Source: CAWFQB01 sp965277875 (GTDB taxonomy: Bacteria > Armatimonadota > Chthonomonadetes > Chthonomonadales > Chthonomonadaceae). From it: DNA of 64,000 bases. The stretch lies in NCBI GenBank assembly GCA_965277875.1, contig CBDIDV010000003.1, positions 1-64,000 on the forward strand. Reading direction: 5' to 3'. The notes below the pieces were generated by a model. It saw only the letters and a program-made list of their open reading frames with translations. It did not search any database and was not told the DNA's origin. Below, piece by piece: positions 16,169 to 25,200 of this stretch (positions are counted from its first letter, which is position 1; the number at the start of each line of letters is the position of its first letter). The position numbers and the translations under genes are program-made.

Positions 16169-16381
16169 CTAATCGGGGAGTGCAGAAGGGGAAGGGGACG
16201 CGCCGGCATCCGCCATGCGGTCAACGGCCTGCATCGCCGCCTGCTGCGTGGCGAACTCCTGCGTCTCGGTGTTGTCTATAAAGACGATGAACTGCTGTTT
16301 GCGCTTGCGAACAGTGATCTCGTGTCCCGTATTCGGCTGAACGCGCGTGTAGACGCGCGTTCCTTTTTTTGTCGGCTGCAT
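16169..16381 (-). CDS. Small protein, unknown function
   Basis: 70 residues from the ATG at 16381. It begins MQPTKKGTRVYTRVQPNTGH and has a short beta/beta/alpha-like core, ITVRKRKQQFIVFIDNTETQEF followed by ATQQAAMQAVDRMAD. It resembles small uncharacterised proteins with a charged hairpin and an Ala-rich helix. An in-frame GTG at 16417 would start inside the palindromic repeat copy at 16407-16432 and is unlikely. The ribosome site is weak. Confidence 0.5.
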   Translation of the reverse strand: MQPTKKGTRVYTRVQPNTGHEITVRKRKQQFIVFIDNTETQEFATQQAAMQAVDRMADAGASPSPSALPD

Positions 16382-16406
16382 TGCTGTTTTCCAGTTTGCT
16401 GTGACA

Positions 16407-16432
16407 AGGGCAGACACGGGGGTCTGCCCCTA
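16407..16432. repeat. Interspersed palindromic element, copy 5
   Basis: AAGGGCAGACACGGGGGTCT followed by GCCCC, the same as the copies at 4605-4699. It lies between two minus-strand genes and directly after the SGNH gene stop, where it may act as a terminator. Confidence 0.75.
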
Positions 16433-16451
16433 AGATGTTGTTGGCAGGGCG

Positions 16452-17333
16452 TCAGGGCGTTTTGTTGGCGCGCTGTTCCGATTCGACGGTCTTCTGCACG
16501 CTCGCCCTATCCTGCGGCGTGACACCCAGGCCGGAGAGCAGGACATGCGCCATGCAGCGATTGCCCGATGCGTTCATGTGAACGCCGTCTACGGTAAGCA
16601 GGTTGTCGGACGCGCCGGTCAGCGCGCGGTAGTCGCGCACAAGAGCCTTCATTGGTTTCTGATAGTCCACGAACGAGCATTTGTGCTGACGCGCGATGTC
16701 GCGCAGGGCGTCGCTGTAAAGGGCGAGGCGGGCGTTTTCCACGCTGCTCAGGTCTTCGTAGATCAGGGTGGGGGACAGCATCACGACGCGGATATTAGCC
16801 TTTTGCGCCTGCGTCACCATGTCGTCTACATTGCGGCGGAAAGCGTCGAGAGGGACGCCGTTGGGCAGGTCGCCGTCGGGATGATCCTGATTGTGGGCAA
16901 AGTCGCGAAACGCGTGCCACACGTCGTTGACGCCCACGCTGATGGTGAGCATATCGGGGCTGCGATCCAGCACGTCGCGCTGAAACCGCGCCAGCATATC
17001 CGAAGATTTGTGGCCGGATATGCCCGCGTTGATGACCGTGATGTTCTGCTGCGGGTACAGGTCGGCGAGATAGTGGCGCACCAGCCACACGTACCCGCCC
17101 GGCCCTTCGCCGCCCTGCGTGATGCTGTCGCCCAGGCACACGATGCGATGTACGCCCGTGAGCGAGGCAGGCAGCGGGTTTTCTATCAGGTGAAATGTCG
17201 GTATGCGGGTTGTTGTTGGCGTTGCGGCGGCAGGCGCGTCGGGTTGCTGCGCCCGACACATTGCGGACGCGGCCAGTGCCAGGCCCAGGCAGCAGGCGGT
17301 TTGGAACCTTGTTCGTTTCCTTATTGGTTTCAT
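16452..17333 (-). CDS. Secreted SGNH/GDSL-family esterase
   Basis: 293 residues; GGAGAACG precedes the ATG. Signal peptide at residues 1-28 (TACCLGLALAASAMCRAQ). The SGNH blocks are visible: block I VCLGDSITQGG with nucleophile Ser70, block II NAGISGHKS, block III ISVGVNDVWHAF and block V VDGVHMNASG with the catalytic Asp and His. Such enzymes remove acetyl or acyl groups from polysaccharides. It neighbours a GH5 glucanase on the same strand, with the inverted-repeat element 17357-17530 between them, fitting a deacetylase that prepares polysaccharide for the glucanase. Confidence 0.88.
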   Translation of the reverse strand: MKPIRKRTRFQTACCLGLALAASAMCRAQQPDAPAAATPTTTRIPTFHLIENPLPASLTGVHRIVCLGDSITQGGEGPGGYVWLVRHYLADLYPQQNITVINAGISGHKSSDMLARFQRDVLDRSPDMLTISVGVNDVWHAFRDFAHNQDHPDGDLPNGVPLDAFRRNVDDMVTQAQKANIRVVMLSPTLIYEDLSSVENARLALYSDALRDIARQHKCSFVDYQKPMKALVRDYRALTGASDNLLTVDGVHMNASGNRCMAHVLLSGLGVTPQDRASVQKTVESEQRANKTP

Positions 17334-17356
17334 GAGTTGCGTTCTCCGTTTCTTTT

Positions 17357-17530
17357 GTCTTGAACTGTGATTTGTGTGATTTATTGGAATACTATGATTT
17401 ATGATTTAGATGCGCGGCGTTGTTCTATCATCTTGGGAGCAGGATATCCACGACTTTAATGAGGCCGCAATCCAGACCGTAACCCGCCATCATAGTCCTC
17501 ATACGAACCAGATAAATCACAATTCAAGAC
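17357..17530. repeat. Long inverted-repeat element A
   Basis: The left arm (17357-17400, beginning GTCTTGAACTGTGATTTGTG) and right arm (17487-17530) pair over 44 bases without gaps, about three quarters identical. An 86-base unpaired centre contains no gene. It shares GTCTTGAACT...CTATGATT with element B and GTCTTGAACT...GATT with element C. Confidence 0.8.
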
Positions 17531-17533
17531 ACA

Positions 17534-18700
17534 TCAGACTGCTGTGGGCATGTCGGCGTACTGATCCGGCAGCCAGCCGCGCTTGACGCAGTCGCGGAAG
17601 CTCCAGCCGCCGCCATCGTGGGTCTTGTACGTCCAGAAGAACCAGCCGCGCGTGGTCTCGTAACTGATAAGCTGTGCGCTGCCATAGGCGCGTATGGCGG
17701 CGTCAAGGCCGAATCCGCTCAGTCCGGGCAGGCTGTGCGGGTCGAGGGCGCACGACCATTCGCCCACCATACCGGGCAGTTGTTTTTGCATGGCATCGAG
17801 CTGCCGCTTACGCTCCAGTCCGGCGATTTCCACCTGCGCGAAAATGTCGTGCTTCTTGTCGTCGTCCGTGTAGCACTGGTAGAGGTGCGTGTCCAGCAGG
17901 ACGTTGCTGTACTGCGCGGGCGGCATGAAATCGGCCCACTTGTCGGGGCGGAAAGCGTCGTGGATCACGACCGTAGTGCGTTCCGGGCCGACCGATTTGC
18001 GGACGCGGGCATAGCCGTCCTGATAATATGTTTTCAGGATGTCGAGGGGAACGTCCCAGCGCGGCTCGTTGAGCAGTTCAAAGCCGGCAAAGTTGTCGAA
18101 TTGTTTGCAGTGCGCGGCCAGGTCTTCCACGACTCGCAGGCTGTGGGCGATGTTATCGGGGCTTGTGTGCCAGCCGAGCGTACCCTCCCTGCCGCTGTGA
18201 TCCCAGCCGTTCTGACTGCCGGGGACGCCGTGCAGGTCGAGGAAGACGGCAAGGCCGTTGGCTTTCGCGGCCCGGAAAGCGTAATCGAGCGTTTCCCTGC
18301 CGCTGACAAACGGCGGGTCGTCTTCCAGTATCCAGTAGCCGACGGGCAGGCGGACGGCGTTCAGGCCACGCGCCCGCATCCACTTGAAATCGTCGTCTGT
18401 GATCCACGTTTCCCTGTGCCGCTTCAGCCGCGCCGTCGCCTTGTCTTTGCCGAGCGCAAGCCCAAGCGTGTACTCGTCGTTAGCGTTCGTATCGGTGAAA
18501 ACTTCGGGGGAGATCCACTTTTCCAGCACCAGCCAACTGCCCAGATTGACGCCGCGCCATTTCGCTTCGGCCTTGCCCGCGTTCGCTTCGGCCTGCCTGT
18601 TCGGGGCGGAGGGCAGGGTGTTCGCCGCACTCCCATATTCCGCGCCGGCAAGGGCTGCGACGCTGAGGGTCGCACGGGATATAAATTCACGTCTATTCAT
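17534..18700 (-). CDS. GH5 glucanase (exo-beta-1,3-glucanase-like, subfamily 9 type)
   Basis: 388 residues with a Tat-type signal (MNRREFISRATLSVAALAG). The TIM barrel shows RGVNLGSWLVLEKWISPEVF, the feature shared with fungal exo-1,3-glucanases, then FLDLHGVPGSQNGWDHSG, FELLNEPRWD with the acid/base Glu212, DTHLYQCY, and VGEWSCALD with nucleophile Glu314, and GWFFWTYK. The enzyme probably releases glucose or short oligosaccharides from beta-1,3-glucans outside the cytoplasm. AAAGGAG precedes the ATG at 18700. It is divergent from the aldose epimerase gene across a 292-base gap. Confidence 0.88.
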   Translation of the reverse strand: MNRREFISRATLSVAALAGAEYGSAANTLPSAPNRQAEANAGKAEAKWRGVNLGSWLVLEKWISPEVFTDTNANDEYTLGLALGKDKATARLKRHRETWITDDDFKWMRARGLNAVRLPVGYWILEDDPPFVSGRETLDYAFRAAKANGLAVFLDLHGVPGSQNGWDHSGREGTLGWHTSPDNIAHSLRVVEDLAAHCKQFDNFAGFELLNEPRWDVPLDILKTYYQDGYARVRKSVGPERTTVVIHDAFRPDKWADFMPPAQYSNVLLDTHLYQCYTDDDKKHDIFAQVEIAGLERKRQLDAMQKQLPGMVGEWSCALDPHSLPGLSGFGLDAAIRAYGSAQLISYETTRGWFFWTYKTHDGGGWSFRDCVKRGWLPDQYADMPTAV

Positions 18701-18992
18701 AAAGGAGCGTTTACCTTCCGGGGCTGTTTGTATGTACCGTTACGTACATTTCTGTTCGTGCCAGAATGCAGGCACATTTGTCCTGAACGACGCCCTAATG
18801 TTCGCCTTGTTCGATTGTTTTTCCTTCTGTGGCGATGGCGCGGGCGATGTGGGCAGGAATTTAGCCAGTTATGGCGAATTTGCAGGCAGAAAACAAGGTT
18901 CTGCGCGTGGCAGGCCTCTCAGGGCGATAAGCAAGCGATCAGGAAACAGGAACGCCGGCAGCAAGCAGGCCGCATCGAGAAAGGGACGACGG
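18701..18992. other. Divergent promoter region of GH5 and epimerase genes
   Basis: Contains the near-palindrome TGTATGTACCGTTACGTACA at about 18728, a plausible operator for either gene. No confident -35/-10 pair seen. Confidence 0.4.
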
Positions 18993-20009
18993 ATGCCGGA
19001 CAGCGTCAAAGGCAGTGGGGATGATGGAACCAATGAGACCAATGAAGCCAACCCGGATGGGGAAGTCACGCTCGCGCGGGGTGATCTGAGGCTGCGCGTA
19101 GCCGCGCTAGGCGCATCGCTGCGCGGCCTGTGGAGCGTGGAGGCGGACGGGAAAAGCGCCGACATCATTACGGGCTACGAGGGCGCAAAGAATAAGGCAG
19201 GCGGGCAGGGCGACGTGCTGATACCCTTTCCCGGACGGGTGCGCGACGGCAAGTATACCTTCGAGAACAAGCCGTACCAGATGCCGCAAAACGACAAGGA
19301 AAGCCCCGGCGCGATCCACGGCTTTGTGCGGCATCAGCAATGGGACATCGAGGCGCGGAGCGACGCCGCCGTTACCTTTGCAACGTTCGTGAACGACAAA
19401 GATCATCCCGGTTATCCGTTTGTGCTGCATGTTCGCGTGACGTATACGCTGCAAGTGGGGGGAATGATGTGCCAATTCGAGATCACAAACGCCGGTCAGG
19501 AGGATGCGCCCGTCGCAGCGGGCTTCCATCCTTACTTGGCGGTCGGGTCGGAACACATTGACGCGGACACGCTGACCCTGCCCTTCGAGGATACGCTGGA
19601 ATTCGCGAACCTGCTGCCGACGGGCCGCATTCTGCCCGTGGAAAATACGCCCTTCGATTTTCGAGAGACTCGCGTCATCGGCGACACTGTATTCAATACG
19701 TGCTATCTAAATCCCCGGCGCGATGAGGATGGGCTGCTGCGGGTGCGCCTCGGCAATGCAAATAACGCAGGCATTGTGGGCGCAAAGAGGGGGCGCGGCG
19801 TGATAGTATGGATGGACAAGGCGTTTGATTATGTGGTCGTGTACTCCGGCGATCCGCTGCCGGATACGCATCGCCGCCGCGCCCTCGCCATCGAGCCGAT
19901 GACGTGCGGCACGGACGCGTTCAACAGGCCGGATTGGGGACTGGTCACACTCAAGCCCAACGAAACCTTTACGGGCGCGTGGGGCGTTTCCCTGTTTCGA
20001 ACGGACTGA
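18993..20009 (+). CDS. Aldose 1-epimerase-type protein
   Basis: 338 residues from the ATG at 18993, with AAAGGG upstream; the frame stays open back to 18384, but that part is antisense to the GH5 gene. The galactose mutarotase-like fold is shown by GDVLIPFPGRVRDGKYTFENK, IHGFVRHQQW (first catalytic His), AAGFHPYLAVG (second His) and the C-terminal IEPMTCGTDAFN (catalytic Glu region). It interconverts alpha and beta anomers of sugars, useful downstream of the neighbouring hydrolases. An N-terminal stretch of about 25 hydrophilic residues (Gly, Asp, Asn and Glu rich) has no counterpart in typical members. No signal peptide. Confidence 0.85.
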   Translation: MPDSVKGSGDDGTNETNEANPDGEVTLARGDLRLRVAALGASLRGLWSVEADGKSADIITGYEGAKNKAGGQGDVLIPFPGRVRDGKYTFENKPYQMPQNDKESPGAIHGFVRHQQWDIEARSDAAVTFATFVNDKDHPGYPFVLHVRVTYTLQVGGMMCQFEITNAGQEDAPVAAGFHPYLAVGSEHIDADTLTLPFEDTLEFANLLPTGRILPVENTPFDFRETRVIGDTVFNTCYLNPRRDEDGLLRVRLGNANNAGIVGAKRGRGVIVWMDKAFDYVVVYSGDPLPDTHRRRALAIEPMTCGTDAFNRPDWGLVTLKPNETFTGAWGVSLFRTD

Positions 20010-20017
20010 GATTTAGC

Positions 20018-20162
20018 TGTCTTGAACTGAGATTTTTGGGATTGGAAAGATTACTATGATTATCTCTACCGGCACTCTGTGCCGTTTTTCGTTCAATGGA
20101 GCCAACTGACAGTCAGGCAATCATAGTGATCTTTTCAATCCCAAAAATCTCAGTTCAAGACA
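20018..20162. repeat. Long inverted-repeat element B
   Basis: Arms TGTCTTGAACTGAGATTTTT... (from 20018) and its complement (ending 20162) match over about 44 bases with two mismatches. The 57-base centre is non-coding. It begins nine bases after the epimerase stop and ends 16 bases before the esterase ribosome site. Confidence 0.85.
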
Positions 20163-20192
20163 ATCAAGCATTAAACAAAGGAGGATATAAGT

Positions 20193-21305
20193 TTGAAGAC
20201 AAGTTTTAGAAACGGCCTTTTCGCCGCGTGTTTGATGGCGGGCGTACACTCGTTCGGGGTTGTGGCGTCTGTGCGCGCGCAGAACAGCGACGCCAAGCCC
20301 GCATTCAGTGTCGAGGCTCTCAAGGCATTGCCCCTTTATACGTCCGGCGCGCCCGATGGGGATTACCAGATCGCGCCGCCGTACATGAACGCCCCGGAAC
20401 TAACGGCCAACCCGGACGTTCCCAAAGGGACAGTGCAGCGGTTCACCATGAATTCCACGGACAGCAAATTGTATCCCGGCATCAGCAAGACCGCGCCGGG
20501 CCAGGTTGTGCCGTATCGTCGGGGCGTTACGGTCTACATTCCCAGCCAGTACGTGCCGGGGACGCCCGCGCCGTTTCTGGTGTCGCAGGACAGCATGGGA
20601 CGCGGCGAACTGCCCACCATCCTTGACAACATGATCGCGGCCCGGCGTCTGCCCGTGATGATCGCTATTATGATCGATTCGGGCGGGGGGGACGCGCAGG
20701 GCAGCGAGCGCGGCCTGGAATACGATACCATGTCGGGCAAGTATGCCGAGTTTATCGAAACCGAAGTTCTGCCCAGAATCACGCAGGATTATCATGTCAC
20801 CTTTACCACGAACCCGAACGCTCGCATGACGATGGGCGGCAGTTCGGGCGGATCGTGCGCGCTTGAAATGGCCTGGTATCATCCTGAACTGTACCATCGG
20901 GTGTTGACATATTCGGGAACGTATGTGAATCAGCAGTCGCCGCTCGACCCCCTGACGCCGCATGGCGCGTGGGAGTTCCACGATCATCTGATCCCGGAAA
21001 ACAAGGCCAAGCCCCTGCGCGTGTGGATGGAAGTGGGCGAAAACGACATCCGTTCCCACGACGAGGAAAGCACGTACCATAACTGGGTCATGGCAAATCA
21101 GCGCATGGCGTATGTGATGAAGGCGAAAAAGTATCACTACCAATTCGTGTACGCGCAGGGCGCGGGCCATGTGGACGGCAGAGCGGTACGCCAGACCCTG
21201 CCGCAGGCGCTGGAATGGGTGTGGAAAGGCTACCCGATCAAGACGCCCAAGCCCGCAAAAACGGTCGCCTCGGTTGGTTCCGCTGCTCGTCCCGTTACGC
21301 CATGA
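20193..21305 (+). CDS. Secreted alpha/beta-hydrolase esterase (Fes/esterase D-like)
   Basis: 370 residues with a TTG start eight bases after AAAGGAGG. Signal peptide (residues 1-30, LFAACLMAGVHSFGVVASVRAQ). The putative-esterase domain has RGVTVYIPSQYVPGTPAPFLV, then the nucleophile elbow MTMGGSSGGSCALEMAW with Ser218, a WMEVGENDIRS loop carrying the acid Asp, and GAGHVDGRA with the His. Related enzymes are feruloyl or acetylxylan esterases and enterochelin-esterase-like proteins. The following dipeptidase gene overlaps by four bases (ATGA), so the two are translationally coupled. Confidence 0.85.
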   Translation: MKTSFRNGLFAACLMAGVHSFGVVASVRAQNSDAKPAFSVEALKALPLYTSGAPDGDYQIAPPYMNAPELTANPDVPKGTVQRFTMNSTDSKLYPGISKTAPGQVVPYRRGVTVYIPSQYVPGTPAPFLVSQDSMGRGELPTILDNMIAARRLPVMIAIMIDSGGGDAQGSERGLEYDTMSGKYAEFIETEVLPRITQDYHVTFTTNPNARMTMGGSSGGSCALEMAWYHPELYHRVLTYSGTYVNQQSPLDPLTPHGAWEFHDHLIPENKAKPLRVWMEVGENDIRSHDEESTYHNWVMANQRMAYVMKAKKYHYQFVYAQGAGHVDGRAVRQTLPQALEWVWKGYPIKTPKPAKTVASVGSAARPVTP

Positions 21306-22039
21306 CGCCAAGCGCCGACACCTTGCGGCAGATGCCGATACCGGCCCACGATGGTACGCGCCTCGCGCCTGTCGCGCAGGCCGGTATCGGTGACGAGCCG
21401 CTTGTGCAGATTACGCCCGAAGCCGCGCCGAACATACGCTGCCAACCGCTGTACCATCAACAGGACATCGCGGGCGCACTGGACGCGTGCTGGGTGCGGC
21501 GTACCGTGCTGGCGAAACTGCGGTCTGCATCGGACGTGCTGGAAGCGCGCGGTTTGACGCTGATCGTGTGGGACGCGTGGCGGCCTGTCGAGGTTCAGCA
21601 GGCGCTGTACGACGCGTATATGGACACGCTGCGCCACGCGCATCCTGGCCTGGAGGCGGACGCTCTGGCGACGCTGGCGCAGGAGTTTGTGGCGCGTCCT
21701 TCGCGTGATCCGTTAAAGCCGCCGCCGCATCTTACGGGCGGGGCCGTGGATGTCACCCTCGGCGACGCGGATGGCACGCCGCTGTGGCTGGGAACGGCCT
21801 ACGATGACGTGACGCCCCGCGCCTATACCCGCTATTTCGAGACACAGGGGCATGTCGCTGCGCCTGTGTTAGAAGACAGGCAGGCGCGTGACAGACGCCG
21901 GACACTGTACCATGTTCTGACGACGCAGGGCTTTACCAACTACGCCGCCGAATGGTGGCACTTCGATTTCGGCGACCGACTGTGGGCGCAAACTGTCGGT
22001 CAGCCGCCCGTGTATGGCCCCGCCGAACCTCCCCGCTAG
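21302..22039 (+). CDS. D-alanyl-D-alanine dipeptidase (VanX/DdpX family)
   Basis: 245 residues. Zinc D,D-dipeptidase of peptidase family M15. Visible active-site pieces are IVWDAWRPVEVQQ with Arg94, HLTGGAVDVTLGD with ligands His143 and Asp150, and AAEWWHFDFGD with Glu217 and ligand His220. It hydrolyses D-Ala-D-Ala from peptidoglycan turnover; without vanH/vanA neighbours it is more likely a recycling or nutritional enzyme than a resistance gene. No signal peptide, so probably cytosolic. It is coupled to the esterase gene and followed by inverted-repeat element C. Confidence 0.9.
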   Translation: MTPSADTLRQMPIPAHDGTRLAPVAQAGIGDEPLVQITPEAAPNIRCQPLYHQQDIAGALDACWVRRTVLAKLRSASDVLEARGLTLIVWDAWRPVEVQQALYDAYMDTLRHAHPGLEADALATLAQEFVARPSRDPLKPPPHLTGGAVDVTLGDADGTPLWLGTAYDDVTPRAYTRYFETQGHVAAPVLEDRQARDRRRTLYHVLTTQGFTNYAAEWWHFDFGDRLWAQTVGQPPVYGPAEPPR

Positions 22040-22108
22040 ATTATCTGCCTGCTTTGCGCGCTCCCTGTGAACTTTTTGCGGGCGGAAGGATACCAACAGT
22101 TATCATGG

Positions 22109-22255
22109 TGTCTTGAACTCGGATTACGCGGATCAGCAGGATGAACAGGATTAGATGCGTCGTCAGTCGTAGTCCATGCTCTGATACAGCAGCTCACAGC
22201 CGTATACAGGCAATCCTGTCCATCCTATCAATCCGCGTAATCCGAGTTCAAGACA
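22109..22255. repeat. Long inverted-repeat element C
   Basis: Arms starting TGTCTTGAACTCGGATTACG (22109) and its complement ending at 22255, about 45 bases each with four or five mismatches; the inner part reads CAGGATGAACAGGATT. The 57-base centre is non-coding. Same outer end as elements A and B. Confidence 0.85.
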
Positions 22256-22289
22256 ACAAACAGGCAGTTAGGGCGAGAAGGACAATGAT

Positions 22290-25200
22290 ATGCGTGTACC
22301 ACGTTTGAACAGGATTGGGGAGCGTACTATTTGCCGGGTGATGTTGGGAGCGGGCATTGTCCTCGGTGCGGCGGTGCGGCAGGCGGGCGCAGCCGTTCAG
22401 CCGCCTACATTGGCGGATGCGGACAAGCGCTGGAATCAGCACAGTTACGCCCGCGCCCTGACCGAGTACGCCGCGCTGCAAAAGGCGGGCATTATCCCTG
22501 CCGCGCGCCGGGAGGAGATCGCGTATCGCGTGGCCGTGCTGCCGGGGAAAACCGGGCAGTGGGATCGCGCTTTAAGAGATGGATTAGGCTTTGTGCAGGC
22601 GCATCGGGGGACTATCTGGGAGGCGCGGGGGCTGTACTGGCTGGGACGGCTGTATTTGAGTGTGCCGCATCAGGGCTGGCGCGTCGGAGGGCGGACGTTT
22701 CGGGGCGCGAACGTGCCAAAGTCGGAGGGCGACGACAAGCCCGTGTCCATAGATGTCACCGTCCGAGATCAGCGTAACGCCCTGGACGCGCTGGAAGCGG
22801 CCCATATTTTGTATGCGCGGCAAACAGGCGGCGCGAACGGCGCGGCGGGCAGTTCGGCGCACTCGGAACAGACGCAGCTTGATTTTGACCTGATCCATGT
22901 TTTGCAGCAGGACACCAGTTTTCCCGAATGGGCGCAAAAAATGGCATGGCTGCCGCCGGGCGATCCAAGCTGGCGCGTAGATGGCACACTGCCCTACGAT
23001 CCGCAGTGGCCGCAGCCCAAAAAGATTTTGTATCTGCATCTGTGCCTCATACGATACGACACAGCCTATAACAAGGAGGAGCGTCACAGCGCCGCGTTGG
23101 GCCATTGGAGCGCGGCGTTGTGGATGCGTCAATATCAGGCGCAGATGCGCGGCTGGGCGGTAAAGTATGAGCGGGGCAAACCGGTGCGGGTTCCGTTTCC
23201 TTATCAAGACCTGCAGCCGTCTGAAGAATTGGGGGCGATTAATGCTGCCTATCCTGATGACAGCCTGCGCGATCCGTCGCAAATCCTCATGGCCGGGTGG
23301 CAGGCGCAGGACGGTGATCTCAGGGGCGCGGTCAGCGCGTATCGCCGGTTCGTCGCGTGGCGTCCGCATAGTCCGTGGGCGAGCGACGCCCGCGCACAAA
23401 TCGCGGCCCTGAAATCACCGTCGGTTGCGGTGAGTTCGCTCAAAGCGGCCCGTCCCGGTCATGCGCCGCGCCTTCAGGTGTCGTACTGCAACACGTCCCA
23501 GATTCATTTCGACGCGTACAGGATTGATCTGCCGCGCCTGCTCGCGCAAAGAAAAGACACGCGGGACAACGAGAACTGGGGGCAGTTGGACGGGCTGATC
23601 GGCAGTGACAGAACCCTCCTCCAACAGCGCGCGCGCCTGCTCCAGTATGCGAAGAACGTACACGACGTTAAACCGATTGGCAAGCTGCCGTCCCTGGCTG
23701 CCCGTCTCGCGTCCATCGGCGCGCGGCGCGTGGCCGCGTGGGACATCCAGACGAAGAACACGGGCGACCTGAAACCGGGCAGCAAGAACATCCTGGCCCC
23801 GCTCAGGGCGGCGGGCGCGTATGTGATCGTGGCGAGCGTGCCGGGGCAGCGATATGGCCTGCTGGTTCCGATTTCCGATCTTGTACTGGCGCAAAAGCGG
23901 GAGCGGGGCAGCAGTCTGTTTTATGTGGCAGACGCTGAATCGGGCAGGCCGCAGACGGGCGTCAAGATCGTCACCAAACTGCTGTGGCACAAGAGCCGGC
24001 AGGACGAGAGCAGAAAGTCACCGGTCGAAACATGGGGAGCACGCGTCACAAATACCGTTTCCGGCACGGACGGCGTAACAACGGTTCCTTTGCAGTACGA
24101 GCCGAACGCCGACAACACGCGTGTGGCGGCGATTGCCTGGACGGGCCAGCGTTTCGCCCTGATCGGCCCGCAGTATGTGGACTGCGCCCCCAACGAAGGA
24201 ACTCCGCTGCCCTACAAAGGCTACACCACGACGGACAGGGCCGTATATCGCCCGCGACAGACCGTTCAGTTCCGGCAACTGCTGATGCGGCGCGATCCGG
24301 GGAACGCAACGCGGCGGGGTGAACTGTGCCCGCTCGCAGGTCGCCTGGCGCGCGTTTACGTCAACGATCCGCAGGGCAATGTCATTTTCAAGCAGCAACT
24401 GCGGTGCAGCGCGTGGGGCAGCGTGTCCGGGCGTTTTGTCCTGCCGGATCATGCGCCTCTGGGCGAGTACAGCATTGACGTGACAGTGCCGCATGAGGCG
24501 ACCGACGCGGGCAAAAAAGAGAAATGGGACGCGAACGAGCCGCTGGATAACGCGGGCAATCGGTTTCGCGTCGAGGAGTACAAAAAGCCGGAATATGAGG
24601 TGACGGTGACGCCGGGTGCGGAGCGCGTTCGGCTGGGGCAGACGGGACGCGTGAAAATCCATGCGGCCTACTATTTCGGCGGGCCGGTGGCGGGCGCGGG
24701 CGTCACGTATCGCGTGTATCGGAACGTGTACGCGGCCAGTTATCGCTTTCCCGAACCCTACGATTACCTGTACCACACGGACGACAATCGGGGAAGCTAT
24801 GATACGAACTACCGCGGCGGCGAGGTGGTCGCGCAGGGCAAGGCGCGGCTGGACGCAAAAGGCGACACCTTTGTCACGTTTGAAACGCGGGCGGACGGGC
24901 CACGCTGGCAGAACAGTGACCTGAGTTATACGGTCGAGGCCGATGTGCAGGATCAGAGCCGGCGCGTGATTTCCGGGACGGGCGCACTGAAGGCGACCAG
25001 GCATGATGTGGCCGTGTTTTTGCGCTTTCCGCACGGCTACGCCACGCAGGGCGACCGCGTAGATGTCGAGGTCAAGACGCTCAACCCATCGGATCAGCCG
25101 GTCTCGGTTGAGGGCGTGGCCCGCGTGTACCGCCAGCCCAATCAGCCGGACACGACGGGGGGCGAGGTTCCGGCTGTCGGCCTGCGGCCTGGCGAAACGC

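Noticed and set aside
21302..22039. VanX-type gene as part of a glycopeptide-resistance cluster
   Set aside because: No vanH, vanA/B or two-component regulator is nearby; its coupling to an esterase suggests a housekeeping or nutritional role.
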